Shown here one piece after another: positions 8,255 through 16,909 of a DNA stretch of 64,000 bases. Both the position numbers and the translations under genes were made by a program. How positions within the stretch are numbered: the stretch's first letter is position 1; every line of letters starts with the position of its first letter. Source of the DNA: Holdemania massiliensis (GTDB taxonomy: Bacteria; Bacillota_I; Bacilli_A; Erysipelotrichales; Erysipelotrichaceae); contig NZ_JAKNTK010000001.1 of the NCBI RefSeq assembly GCF_022440805.1, forward strand, positions 3,906,001 to 3,970,000, written 5' to 3'. Under the pieces are notes generated by a model. It saw only the letters and a program-made list of their open reading frames with translations. It was not told the DNA's origin and did no database searches.

Positions 8255-8288
8255 AAATTTATTTTCAGAAGACAGGATAAGGCAAAAA

Positions 8289-8933
8289 CTACCAATTTAT
8301 GACATCATAAAATTCTTCTAAATTACTACCTCTTTGTGCACTTAAGTCTAACTCTGTGTTCTTAATTTCTATTTCAAACATTTTCTTATTGATTACATAA
8401 TTATTTTTAATAATTTTAGGACCTTTGCGTATTTGATCCAACATGACAAGATAACTGTTATTTTTACTGTTTAAATAATAATAAATATCTGCATTGTTCT
8501 TAAACTGTATCAAATTCTTAAAACCAAATTGATTAACGATATAATCATTTGTACTTTGACCTCGATAATCTCTATTATGCAAACAAGCAATAAATTCGAA
8601 ATCTGGATTATTTACTATTAGAAAATGCGGAACGGCTCGTTTTTGATTTTGTAATCGACAATAATTCATCAACTCTAAGAATCCGTTTTTTTCACCCTTA
8701 TTACGGCTGATCCTATCAGCGTCCACAATAATAAATTTCGCAATACAATTGGTATTCGCCCGGGTGCGGATCTCATTGAGAAAACTAGCATAGCCTCCGC
8801 CTCTCATATTAATAGGCTGCAGTGAAATCTCGTCTCCTTGATTTTTTCTCATTTGATCCATGTAGTGAAATTCAGTATCTCCTTCACAAAAAATAACAAA
8901 TTTCTTTCGTAGCTTTCTCATGGGTCTACTCAT
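8289..8933 (-). CDS. RloB-like TOPRIM-fold protein, defence effector
   Basis: 214 residues from ATG 8933, which lies seven bases after GGAGGG; the longer frame to 8948 would need a TTG inside that site. RloB-family features: FVIFCEGDTEFHYM (Glu17 as the TOPRIM acid) and FIIVDADR (Asp71, Asp73), then FLIVNNPDFEFIACL. RloB proteins are predicted nucleases that work with an ATPase (AbiL/RloAB type abortive infection). It overlaps the ATPase stop by 8 bases, so the two are translated together. The low G+C of the pair against the surroundings supports transfer. Confidence 0.8.
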   Translation of the reverse strand: MSRPMRKLRKKFVIFCEGDTEFHYMDQMRKNQGDEISLQPINMRGGGYASFLNEIRTRANTNCIAKFIIVDADRISRNKGEKNGFLELMNYCRLQNQKRAVPHFLIVNNPDFEFIACLHNRDYRGQSTNDYIVNQFGFKNLIQFKNNADIYYYLNSKNNSYLVMLDQIRKGPKIIKNNYVINKKMFEIEIKNTELDLSAQRGSNLEEFYDVINW

Positions 8934-10095
8934 CAGAAGTCCCTCCAAGTATACCTTTCATATAAAACTCATAAATTTTAGTCGTTTCATAGCGAACTTC
9001 CGGAAAATCTGACAAAGCATACAACTCAGAAATCAATGAATTTTTGTCTTTAGAAACAAAGTAAATCTGTTCCTTCATAAATGTTGTCAGATTTAAATGC
9101 AGAATATTATGGGTTGTAAAAATAAATTGCCCATGATGTTTTTTTCCATGGATATACGCAATAACACGATCGGAAAGAATGGGATTGAACACTCGGTCCA
9201 TTTCATCTGCGAAAATAATCTTATTTTCATAGACGACCCGAAAAATCTGAACGGCCCAAGCAAAGAATTCTCGTACACCTGCTGAATCCATGGATAATTC
9301 TCGTTTCATAAGAACATTTTCCTCGTTTTTACGAATAATTATCGTTTTGCTGTATGGCATTTCTTCATCTAAGTCAATAGCCAGAATACTAGAATCAACC
9401 ATCCTTAATATATCTAAATATCGATCATCCTTTAAGATTTTTAAATCTGTTTGAACTTTCCTCATTTCCAATTCATTATCCGTTAAAGAAGCGATGTATA
9501 GAGATTGGTTTACCCATTGAGTCACTTGCATTGCATGTTCATTGCCAACTATGGCAAGCTTTGTAATAAATAAACCTAAACCTACATTGAGTTTTGAAAA
9601 TCGTGCTGCAATGTTAAGTAGTTCGCCCGTAATTGCATAATCGTTCTCTTTTGTTCGGCAGGCTGAAAAACAAAGATTATCTGCAGCCTTCATTTTATTT
9701 CTTGAGTAAAGTTTTTCTTCAACAATGCCGGATTGATCAATGATTAATATATAATGATAAATCCGACTGTTTTCTGCGAGAATTTCTAATTCAAACTCCT
9801 GGTTAGGTGTTTTTTGTGCTAAAACGCTGGCGGTATTGATATATGCTGGAAGAGAAAACACCTCGCTGTTATCCGAAAATAAAGACTTTAAATACTTTAA
9901 ACTGTTTATAAAGTTCGATTTTCCACCTGCATTTTCTCCGACAATAATCGCCGTTTTCAAACAGTTGCAGTCACAGGAATGAGTTACATAATTATCTGGA
10001 AATCGATTTTTAACTTTGCCTTTTGCCGCTTCAAGTGAGAACTCAGTATTGCCCCAAAACGAACAAAAGTTATTGAACCGGTATCGAATTAGCAT
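8926..10095 (-). CDS. AAA family ATPase of the RloA/AbiL type
   Basis: 389 residues from ATG 10095, chosen because GGAGGG lies seven bases before it and because an extended -10 box at 10135 would start transcription near 10128, too late for the upstream start at 10134. Walker A is VGENAGGKSNF near residue 50, Walker B is IIFADEMD, and FIFTTHN follows. This is the SMC/OLD-like ATPase class (AAA_15/AAA_21). With the RloB partner it forms a two-gene anti-phage module by family analogy; the trigger is unknown. Confidence 0.85.
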   Translation of the reverse strand: MLIRYRFNNFCSFWGNTEFSLEAAKGKVKNRFPDNYVTHSCDCNCLKTAIIVGENAGGKSNFINSLKYLKSLFSDNSEVFSLPAYINTASVLAQKTPNQEFELEILAENSRIYHYILIIDQSGIVEEKLYSRNKMKAADNLCFSACRTKENDYAITGELLNIAARFSKLNVGLGLFITKLAIVGNEHAMQVTQWVNQSLYIASLTDNELEMRKVQTDLKILKDDRYLDILRMVDSSILAIDLDEEMPYSKTIIIRKNEENVLMKRELSMDSAGVREFFAWAVQIFRVVYENKIIFADEMDRVFNPILSDRVIAYIHGKKHHGQFIFTTHNILHLNLTTFMKEQIYFVSKDKNSLISELYALSDFPEVRYETTKIYEFYMKGILGGTSDE

Positions 10096-10134
10096 TTTCC
10101 ATCCCTCCATTTTCAGCTTGCTAACCACAATCAA

Positions 10135-10143
10135 AGTATACCA
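10135..10143 (-). promoter_or_regulatory. Extended -10 promoter of the ATPase/RloB pair
   Basis: TGGTATACT (TGn plus TATACT) on the minus strand, 40 bases before the ATPase ATG; no clear -35. The divergent gap up to 10370 is AT-rich and also shows TGTTATGAT (about 10329-10337) on the plus strand, a possible -10 for the S41-like gene. Nothing else is visible in it. Confidence 0.55.
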
Positions 10144-10370
10144 CTTTCAACCCAAATAAACCATATTATTGTTTTATACATTATATTTATACGAAAACGT
10201 TCCTATTTTTATTGTTTGAAAATCTTATTTTTCACTTTCATTATTAATTTGCAGGCAAATCTTACACAAAATTTCAAAACCGATAAACGACCTTTCTTTT
10301 TCATTCACTTCACACCTGCCACTTATGTTATGATATTGATAATTATAGATAGAAATCCAAGGTGAATTTC

Positions 10371-11768
10371 ATGAAATCAATTTTGCGTAAAATCACGCTT
10401 TTGCTTCCGCTCTTCTTTCTGGCGTCCTGTGCGGTGACACCCCTAAGCACCAATGAAGCGCCAGTCGCGGAATACCTCAGCGCGCAGCAGCGGATCAAGC
10501 CTCTGATCGACGCCTATACTGAAATCAGCGCCCACTCTACTTTTTGGCATCAACAGCCGGATTTCCCTTATTCAGAAATGCTAGCCGAGATCATCATGCA
10601 GGCCGCAGAATCCATTGATGTCTACGATTACTGCACGCTGTTAGAAAGATTAACTGCGGTGACCGGTGATGCGCATAATCATTTCGGCTATAATACAGCG
10701 ATGTTGAATTCCTTTGGCTATCTGAGCTATGAGCTGCAATATCTGGATGGACGTTATATCGTCACCGGCGTCAGTGAAACGTCTCAGATTCCCCTGGGTT
10801 CAGAGTTGATTCAAATCCAGGATCAGACGCCGCAGACTTATCTGGAAGAAAACATGGCACCGTTGGTTGCCGCAGAATCCTACCGGCTCAAGCAAAATCG
10901 AATGCTGGAACGTTTCACTTACAACCGCAAAGGAGAAAAAATTCTGCTGACCTGGAAAACCCCTGACAATCAAGAACGGACAACAGAGGAAGTCTATGTT
11001 TCCGGCGGGCGACGGATTATCGAAACCTACGATCAGCCTGAACTTGGAAATTATGTTACCGAAGTAATTCGTCAGGCTTCGGATTATGACGTTCTGATTC
11101 TTGAAAATCAGATCGTTTACATGCGTATCCGACAGATGAGTGATATTAGTGGCTCTTATTTTACAGAAGTTCTGCCCAAGATTGGAAGTGCTCGAAAGTT
11201 CATCCTGGATATCCGCGGGAATCGCGGCGGCAACGACATTGGAGCCTTTCAGCTGTTATCGGCTTTCTACGATGAAATTGAGAACTTCGCGACCTTTGAG
11301 CTGGCTGAAAGTCCGGAAAGCTTTGGCAATCACTCGGCTACTTTTCCACAGCGTTCTTTCGATTATTCCAAACCGGAAATCCTTGACTTAAAAACCCTTT
11401 TCCGCAGTGCTGAGATTCCAACAATTCCCTCTGATCAGCTTGTTTTATTAACCGATTACAACACGATGTCCGCCGCGGAAAGTCTAGCTCTGCTGGCTTC
11501 TTCGTTGAATAAGTTCACCTTGATCGGCACACCCACCGCCGGTTCCTGCGGACTTCGTTATGATGTCATTTTGGAAGACCTCGGTTTCTCTTTCGCCTTC
11601 ACCACACGAAATTCGCTCGACTACGATGGGCAGTCTCTCTATGGAAAAGGGATCGAGCCTGACAAACTCGTTGAACAGAATGTCGATGATTTAAAACAGG
11701 GCATCGACACGGTGCTGGAAGCCGCGTTAGCTTTCCTGCATGATTCCCAGCCGGTGCAAAAGGAATAA
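10371..11768 (+). CDS. Lipoprotein with S41 (tail-specific) protease fold
   Basis: ATG 10371 follows AAGGTG by about six bases, a better start than the in-frame GTG 10362. The N-terminus is a lipoprotein signal (KITLLLPLFFLASC), so it is anchored outside the membrane. The second half matches S41 peptidases: ILDIRGNRGG, LVLLTDYNTMSAAESLALL with the presumed catalytic Ser in SAAES, LIGTPTAGS and YGKGIEPD. About 465 residues with no clear PDZ domain, as in the secreted S41 proteins of gut Firmicutes. Substrate unknown. A terminator follows 6 bases after the stop. Confidence 0.85.
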   Translation: MKSILRKITLLLPLFFLASCAVTPLSTNEAPVAEYLSAQQRIKPLIDAYTEISAHSTFWHQQPDFPYSEMLAEIIMQAAESIDVYDYCTLLERLTAVTGDAHNHFGYNTAMLNSFGYLSYELQYLDGRYIVTGVSETSQIPLGSELIQIQDQTPQTYLEENMAPLVAAESYRLKQNRMLERFTYNRKGEKILLTWKTPDNQERTTEEVYVSGGRRIIETYDQPELGNYVTEVIRQASDYDVLILENQIVYMRIRQMSDISGSYFTEVLPKIGSARKFILDIRGNRGGNDIGAFQLLSAFYDEIENFATFELAESPESFGNHSATFPQRSFDYSKPEILDLKTLFRSAEIPTIPSDQLVLLTDYNTMSAAESLALLASSLNKFTLIGTPTAGSCGLRYDVILEDLGFSFAFTTRNSLDYDGQSLYGKGIEPDKLVEQNVDDLKQGIDTVLEAALAFLHDSQPVQKE

Positions 11769-11774
11769 CAAATC

Positions 11775-11835
11775 AAAAAATCGCCGGATAGGAAGTTCAG
11801 CGCAGCTCCGCTCTTCCCGCCACAGCGATTTTTTT
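11775..11835. terminator. Bidirectional terminator between the S41 and OYE genes
   Basis: AAAAAATCGC pairs with GCGATTTTTT, enclosing a branched G+C-rich loop. It separates convergent genes. Confidence 0.8.
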
Positions 11836-11857
11836 CTGACTTTGTTTTCAGGCTTTG

Positions 11858-13879
11858 CTACAAACTCATCGCAAAGAAATATCCGTCATGGGTAGCCTCC
11901 ATAACACGGCCGACGCGTTTGCAGTCACCGATCAAGGCTGTCTGCGGAGTAATGCCGTAGAAGGCCAGCGCTTCTTCACGCTTAGACTTCATGCCCACAG
12001 CATAGATCACCGTATCCGCATTTACGATCTGTTCCTGCCCCTTGTCATCGACAACTTTCACATCCGTATCCAGCACTTCCAGACAACGGGTCTTTAACAG
12101 GGTATGAAAATTTTCCTTTACATCAAGAATCGCATGCTTCAGTCCGATCTTGTAGAAGAAATGCCCTTGGGCAGCCAATTCGTCATTCATCTCAATAACG
12201 GTTACATCATGCCCTTTTTCCGCTAACGTCAACGCCATTTCCGCACCGATGGTACCGCCGCCGATGATCGCGACGCGCTGTCCAATTTCTTCCATGTGCG
12301 TGTAGAGCGACGTTGCCTCCTGTGCCTTTTCAATCCCCGGGATGCGCGGCAGAACCGGTTCTGCCCCAACCGCAATCACCAGGGCGTCCGGATTCATCGC
12401 TTTCACCATTTCCGGGGTTGCGATGGTGTTGAACATCACCTGTACCTTGGACTTGGCAATCTGCACCTGAAGATATTTCTTATAATTATCGAGATCTTCC
12501 TTATGATTATCGAACGGGGCGTGCTTCAGCTGTCCGCCGACCGCATCGCTTTTTTCAATCAGGATGACCTCATGTCCGCGCTCTGCCGCAGTCAGCGCCG
12601 CCTTGCATCCGCCCGGTCCGCCCCCAATGACAACGACCTTTTTCATATTTTTAGCCGGAGTGATTTCCTGCGGTACCCGCCGTTCCCGGAACAGCCGCGG
12701 ATTGACGGAACAGAACAAATTCATGTGATCTGTCGCACTGTGATAGCAATAATCACAGCGTAGACACGGTACAATATCCTCTTCCCGGCCTTCCATTGCT
12801 TTCTTCGGCCAGTTGGGATCGGCCACAAAGGAACGGCCGACGCAGACCGCATCGCCCCAGCCCTCAGCCAGCACTTCTTCCGCCAGCTGCACCGTGTTAA
12901 TGCCGCCGCGGGGAATCGCGATCAGCTGCGGTGCTTCCTTTTTCATCCGCTTTGAGAATTCAACGGTAAAATCTTTCTTCTGGAAAATCGTTCCGCAATG
13001 AAAGACATTTTCATTCCACAGGTTGGTCGTATCCATACCGGAAGAGATGATAACCAGATCCAGAATTCCCTGCGCCCGTTTCAGAAATTCCATCATTTCC
13101 TCTTCCGTATGCGACAGATCGGCACTGCGCTGATCATACAGCTGACTGGAAATCGTGATGGCCATCGGCATGTCCTCGCCGATCGCTTCCCGTACTGCCC
13201 GCAATAACATCAGCGGATATCGGCAGCGATTCTCCATGGACCCGCCAAACTTATCCATTCGGTGATTTTCCTTCGCTGACAGAAACGAAGCGATTGCACT
13301 GCCATGGGCAAAGCCGCCGACCTCGACGTAATCAAAGCCAAATTCACGGGCGGCCTTAGCGCTGCGGCAGGCTGTTTCGATGGATTCCAGGATCATGGCT
13401 TCCGGCATCTCTTCACACGGATAGCCATCCCACATGCCTTTGGAAGCTCGATAATTCGGCAGCATCGGCTGGTTGCCGCTGCTTGGCTGACCTTTCGGCG
13501 TACCGCCCTCGATCTTCGCATAGTTGGGCTCAATGTCGGTGATCGGCGGAATTTTATCCGGATGGAAAGCAAACGGCATCACCCCGGCAGCGACCTTAGC
13601 CCCGGTCTGCGTAGCCATCGACATCAGCTCACGGATTTGATCGCGGGCATATTTTTCATAACGACCGTCAGCCTGAACCGGCCCTGTGGCAATCGTACAG
13701 CCGCCAAAGCCGCCCTGGGATTTGTCAAAGAACAACATCCCGGCATCGTAGAGAGAATCATAGGAAGAGGGATGACGATGCTTCGGCGAATGCCCCTGCG
13801 GAGAAAGGAATATCCGGTTGGGAAACATAATGCCGCGCACCCGCAGCGGTGTGAATAATTCTGGAAAATGAGTTTGCAT
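11858..13879 (-). CDS. Old Yellow Enzyme-type NADH:flavin oxidoreductase with Fe-S cluster
   Basis: 673 residues with the three-part layout of 2,4-dienoyl-CoA reductase, 2-enoate reductase and BaiCD/BaiH. Residues ~1-350 are an FMN TIM barrel. A cysteine cluster CLRCDYCYH plus a later Cys near 375 should hold a 4Fe-4S centre. The C-terminus has two dinucleotide folds, VVVIGGGPGG (FAD) and VAIIGGGTIG (NADH). Such enzymes reduce activated C=C bonds of enoates, bile-acid intermediates or aromatic acids in anaerobes; the substrate cannot be assigned. It lies downstream of the beta-glucoside PTS genes but behind its own hairpin. Confidence 0.88.
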   Translation of the reverse strand: MQTHFPELFTPLRVRGIMFPNRIFLSPQGHSPKHRHPSSYDSLYDAGMLFFDKSQGGFGGCTIATGPVQADGRYEKYARDQIRELMSMATQTGAKVAAGVMPFAFHPDKIPPITDIEPNYAKIEGGTPKGQPSSGNQPMLPNYRASKGMWDGYPCEEMPEAMILESIETACRSAKAAREFGFDYVEVGGFAHGSAIASFLSAKENHRMDKFGGSMENRCRYPLMLLRAVREAIGEDMPMAITISSQLYDQRSADLSHTEEEMMEFLKRAQGILDLVIISSGMDTTNLWNENVFHCGTIFQKKDFTVEFSKRMKKEAPQLIAIPRGGINTVQLAEEVLAEGWGDAVCVGRSFVADPNWPKKAMEGREEDIVPCLRCDYCYHSATDHMNLFCSVNPRLFRERRVPQEITPAKNMKKVVVIGGGPGGCKAALTAAERGHEVILIEKSDAVGGQLKHAPFDNHKEDLDNYKKYLQVQIAKSKVQVMFNTIATPEMVKAMNPDALVIAVGAEPVLPRIPGIEKAQEATSLYTHMEEIGQRVAIIGGGTIGAEMALTLAEKGHDVTVIEMNDELAAQGHFFYKIGLKHAILDVKENFHTLLKTRCLEVLDTDVKVVDDKGQEQIVNADTVIYAVGMKSKREEALAFYGITPQTALIGDCKRVGRVMEATHDGYFFAMSL

Positions 13880-13909
13880 AACGCTCCTTCTTTCTTTTTT
13901 TGATGCACA

Positions 13910-13954
13910 GCTGTTTTCGCAGAAAACAGCGCGCAGTGAGAATCATCATGATCC
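13910..13954 (-). promoter_or_regulatory. Hairpin and 7-1-7 inverted repeat upstream of the OYE gene
   Basis: GCTGTTTTC-TGC-GAAAACAGC is a perfect 9-bp hairpin about 30 bases before the OYE start; it lacks a U-tract on the minus strand, so it is a leader structure and not a terminator. Just upstream, GAATCAT-C-ATGATCC is a 7-1-7 inverted repeat with one mismatch, the spacing used by Fur/PerR-type repressors. The binding protein is unknown. Confidence 0.4.
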
Positions 13955-14019
13955 TTAAATTAGGCAGCGGGCTTAAGATTCTGCCAAATCGCTTTGATTC
14001 TGCCTGAACCCGCTCTTTT

Positions 14020-14057
14020 GAAAAGATGAACGGAGGGAGGTTTCCATTCATCTTTCC
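14020..14057 (-). terminator. Terminator after the beta-glucoside PTS genes
   Basis: GGAAAGATGAATGG pairs with CCGTTCATCTTTTC (one mismatch) a few bases past the 82-aa gene. The U-tract is short, so readthrough into the OYE gene is likely. Confidence 0.55.
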
Positions 14058-14063
14058 TTACAC

Positions 14064-14312
14064 TTACCCGTAATAAAGCAGACTTCCGTGCGGGACGACA
14101 CGAAACGCAACCGATTTGCCCAAACGGGCTTTGATCATTTTTTCAGCCTGATGAATCACAGCCTGCGTATCCTGCGCCTGTACCTCAAACACCAGCGCAA
14201 TCGGATTATTTTTGTCCTTCCCGCAGTAAACTGCGTTTAACGGCGGCTGCTGCAAAGCCTCAATGATGGCGTCCATCGCCGCACGCTTGCCGGTTTCCAC
14301 ATTGATCTTCAT
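14064..14312 (-). CDS. Small protein of unknown function in the PTS operon
   Basis: 82 residues, no membrane segment, no family recognised. The order of beta-like (NAVYCGKDKNNPIALVFEV) and alpha-like (TQAVIHQAEKMIKARLG) stretches suggests a compact alpha/beta fold. It overlaps the EIIA stop by four bases (ATGA), so it is translated with the PTS enzymes and probably acts with them. Confidence 0.65.
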   Translation of the reverse strand: MKINVETGKRAAMDAIIEALQQPPLNAVYCGKDKNNPIALVFEVQAQDTQAVIHQAEKMIKARLGKSVAFRVVPHGSLLYYG

Positions 14313-14626
14313 GCGTTTGCCCGGCTTTCTAAAATACCGATGACTTCCTCGGCAATGACTTTAAAATCTTCAGCACTCATCATCTGACATTCGGCATGGA
14401 CAAGAAGGAGGTCGACATGAACCTCAGTCCCAGCTGCAAATTGCGACAAAAGCTCTCCATGTGCCTGATGTCCTTGATTAAAGATCTGTTCACCCTCTGC
14501 CAGATGAGCGCGGGCGTTTTCCAGCTGTCCCGCCGCAGCCAATTCAATCGCTTCCACAAACAAACCTTTGGCGGTTCCTACTTTAGCGATAATTTCACAG
14601 CTGACCTTTGCCAATCCCTGTTCCAT
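14309..14626 (-). CDS. PTS EIIA, lactose/cellobiose family
   Basis: 105 residues, all helical, the usual length. VEAIELAAAGQLENARAHL and QIFNQGHQAH match the family, and VHAECQMM holds the phosphorylated His77. The usual sequence here is HA-x-D; this protein has Cys80 where the Asp that binds the trimer-stabilising metal sits. It takes phosphate from HPr and passes it to the EIIB encoded just upstream in the operon. Confidence 0.88.
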   Translation of the reverse strand: MEQGLAKVSCEIIAKVGTAKGLFVEAIELAAAGQLENARAHLAEGEQIFNQGHQAHGELLSQFAAGTEVHVDLLLVHAECQMMSAEDFKVIAEEVIGILESRANA

Positions 14627-14652
14627 TCGTTTTCCTCCTTCCGCAGACGCTT

Positions 14653-14955
14653 TTACGCTTCCAAAAGGGCCTGAACTTGTTTAATCATCGCTTCGCCATC
14701 CATGGCGGCGTATAAGCGCATATCCATCAGAATCACCGGGGTATTCGGATAATCCTGTTGGACATGTTTCAAATTGTACCGAATCTGCGGTCCCAATAAG
14801 ATGACGTCCGCTTTCGGTCCTTCATCCCGGACTTTGGCATACGGAAACGCCTTGATCTCATACTCCAGACCGAGCTTGTCCGCCGCCTGCTGCATTTTTT
14901 TGGTCATCATTTCCGTCGTAAAACCGTTGGCACAGAACAAACGTATTATTTTCAT
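14653..14955 (-). CDS. PTS EIIB, lactose/cellobiose family
   Basis: 100 residues; the phospho-acceptor Cys8 lies in LFCANGFTTEMM, then ADVILLGPQIRYNL in the typical EIIB position. It receives phosphate from EIIA and transfers it to sugar during passage through EIIC. Spacing to EIIA and EIIC is 26 and 15 bases. Confidence 0.92.
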   Translation of the reverse strand: MKIIRLFCANGFTTEMMTKKMQQAADKLGLEYEIKAFPYAKVRDEGPKADVILLGPQIRYNLKHVQQDYPNTPVILMDMRLYAAMDGEAMIKQVQALLEA

Positions 14956-14970
14956 AAAGTTCCTCTTTCT

Positions 14971-16248
14971 TTAAGCTGCGTTTTCAATCTCACCCAAAGC
15001 CATCGCTTCCTGTTCCTCACGCAGACATTTTCGATCCCAGATCATTAAGAACGGGTACCAGATTGCGATCGCCACAATCAACATCACCGCAAAGACCAGA
15101 AATACACGGAAGTCTCCATAACAGGCAACAAAGGTTGAGAATGGCTGCGGCAAAGCAGCGATTCCGGACATCGCAGAGCGGTTCATGAAACCATATTTGA
15201 CGGCTGCCATGTTGATCGAAACGATGATCGGCTGGTACAAAATAAACGGAATACCAAGAATTGGATTCAAGACGATGGGAATACCGAAGGTCATCGGTTC
15301 AGAAATGTTGAACAAAGTTGGAATAAAAGTCATCCGCCCAATTGCCTTGTTGCGCTTGGCTTTACAGGCAAACATCAGGATCAGCGGGATGAAGTAAAAG
15401 ACGTTGCACATGTTGACGCCGCCGGTCGTGAAGTACGGCAGATCGGCAATCGCTGTTCCGGAAGCATACGCCGCCGACTGTTCCGCCAACAGCGCATTGG
15501 AAATCGGCATCGAGAAACCGGCCGTAATCGCCCAGCCATGCATTCCCAGCCAGAAGAACAGCTGCATTAAGAAGTGCAGAACAGCCTGGTACCAGATCGA
15601 ATCGGAACCTTGGATCGCCGGCGTGACCAGCGATTGAATTAAGGCTGGAATGGAATTGCCGCTCAGACTGACAATCAGGCAGTTGCCGCCATAGAACACC
15701 GCAACCAGAATCATCAGTGGGATCAGCGCTTCAAACGACTTGCTGACAAGCGGCGGAACGGAGTCCGGCATGCGGATGCGCAGGTTGTGTTTCACTAAGA
15801 AATGATAAAGCTCAACGGAAACCAGCGCGGTCAGCACCGCCGCAAAGATTCCGGCATAACCGAAATACTGAGCGGAGAAGGCCATGTTTTCATAGGTCGA
15901 CGCCATCAGCACGAAGCACAGCAGTGAAAGCAATCCGTTCATCATGCTGTCGGAATCTTCATAGTTTTTAGAATGCTGATACGCGACCGTGAACGAAACA
16001 ATCAGCGCCATTAAGCCAAAGATGACATTGTAGGGAACAAGCAAGGCCGCATCCACGGCTTCGCTCCATTGCGGCAAAAACGACGCGACTTTCGGCAAAG
16101 CCTCCAAAATACTGAATATCGCAGCGACCATCGTCAGCGGCATCAGGCAGATCAGACCATTGGCAATCGAACGGAGAAATTTGTTGTTGGAGAGTACATC
16201 AGCGATCGGTGATAAAGCATGATCGAGTTTGTCTAAGAAATTATTCAT
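14971..16248 (-). CDS. PTS EIIC, lactose/cellobiose family permease
   Basis: 425 residues with about ten membrane segments; the conserved regions FTTGGVNMCNVF and NISEPMTFGIPIVLNP match CelB-type EIIC. The operon also codes for a 6-phospho-beta-glucosidase-type GH1 enzyme, so the sugar is likely a beta-glucoside such as cellobiose or a plant glycoside. It is the first gene after the promoter at 16338. Confidence 0.92.
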   Translation of the reverse strand: MNNFLDKLDHALSPIADVLSNNKFLRSIANGLICLMPLTMVAAIFSILEALPKVASFLPQWSEAVDAALLVPYNVIFGLMALIVSFTVAYQHSKNYEDSDSMMNGLLSLLCFVLMASTYENMAFSAQYFGYAGIFAAVLTALVSVELYHFLVKHNLRIRMPDSVPPLVSKSFEALIPLMILVAVFYGGNCLIVSLSGNSIPALIQSLVTPAIQGSDSIWYQAVLHFLMQLFFWLGMHGWAITAGFSMPISNALLAEQSAAYASGTAIADLPYFTTGGVNMCNVFYFIPLILMFACKAKRNKAIGRMTFIPTLFNISEPMTFGIPIVLNPILGIPFILYQPIIVSINMAAVKYGFMNRSAMSGIAALPQPFSTFVACYGDFRVFLVFAVMLIVAIAIWYPFLMIWDRKCLREEQEAMALGEIENAA

Positions 16249-16337
16249 GAGCTTCCCCTTTCCTCAAGATCCATGAGTTTCTCAAAAAACATTTGAAATG
16301 TCAGCACCTCCATCCTTTCTCCCGTATTCTTGACTTC

Positions 16338-16390
16338 AGTATAGCGGGAGTGACGGTGCGCCGCAATTTAAGGTTTGCCGCCTAGGCGGC
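16338..16390 (-). promoter_or_regulatory. Promoter of the EIIC-EIIB-EIIA operon with upstream palindrome
   Basis: TTGCGG, 17 bases, then TATACT on the minus strand, 90 bases before EIIC. Ten bases upstream of the -35 box is a perfect 14-base palindrome GCCGCCTAGGCGGC (16377-16390). It could be an activator site or the stem left from an upstream terminator, but no U-tract follows it. Confidence 0.65.
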
Positions 16391-16444
16391 AGGCGTTGCC
16401 CCGCAAAGCAGCACACTTATTTTGAAGGACTGTGATGGCTTCGC

Positions 16445-16909
16445 TCAGACCAGCGCCGGCCTTTTCACGGTGCGGCGGATCTGCCGGGCTGCGGCCATCA
16501 TCCGCAAACGCATCATCAGCGACGGTTGTTTTTCCTTGTCGGCAGGATCTATCACCTTCCACACAAGTTTGCCGTCCTCCCCCCGCACCTGCTTTTCCGT
16601 CTGCTGGGTCATGATGAAACGGCAGCCGCGGGCTTCCTCGATCACATCATACACGGCGGTTCTCCGCAGATTTTCACGTGTGTAAACAACAGCGTAATGA
16701 TGTGGATAACTGTACTCTGTCAGCCGTACCGAGGCGATCCGCGGCTTTTTCGGATTGTTGGAAATATTTTTCTGATACGTGAAACCTACTTTCAGCTGTG
16801 CGGGCGTAACCGTCCGTCCGGTATAAGCTAAAACATCCTGAAGCAAGACCGCGATGAAGTAATCAAAGATTTCTGCGCCTTTGACTTTCAGATGAAATGT
16901 ATTTTTCAT
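16445..16909 (-). CDS. DUF3284 domain protein of PTS operons
   Basis: ATG 16909 overlaps the MATE stop (ATGA) and starts a typical DUF3284 sequence: KVKGAEIFDYFIAVLLQD, then GFTYQK and VRLTEYSYPHHYAVVY. 154 residues, cytoplasmic. The longer frame upstream is the other frame of the MATE gene. DUF3284 proteins occur almost only in beta-glucoside PTS operons; their function is not known. Confidence 0.8.
   Translation of the reverse strand: MKNTFHLKVKGAEIFDYFIAVLLQDVLAYTGRTVTPAQLKVGFTYQKNISNNPKKPRIASVRLTEYSYPHHYAVVYTRENLRRTAVYDVIEEARGCRFIMTQQTEKQVRGEDGKLVWKVIDPADKEKQPSLMMRLRMMAAARQIRRTVKRPALV

Noticed and set aside
11855..13858. Several long plus-strand frames antisense to the OYE gene
   Set aside because: They lack ribosome sites and family resemblance; the minus frame is a clean 673-aa enzyme. 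They are by-products of its codon bias.
16368..16562. 64-aa minus frame before the EIIC promoter
   Set aside because: It overlaps the end of the DUF3284 gene in another frame and lacks a start signal.
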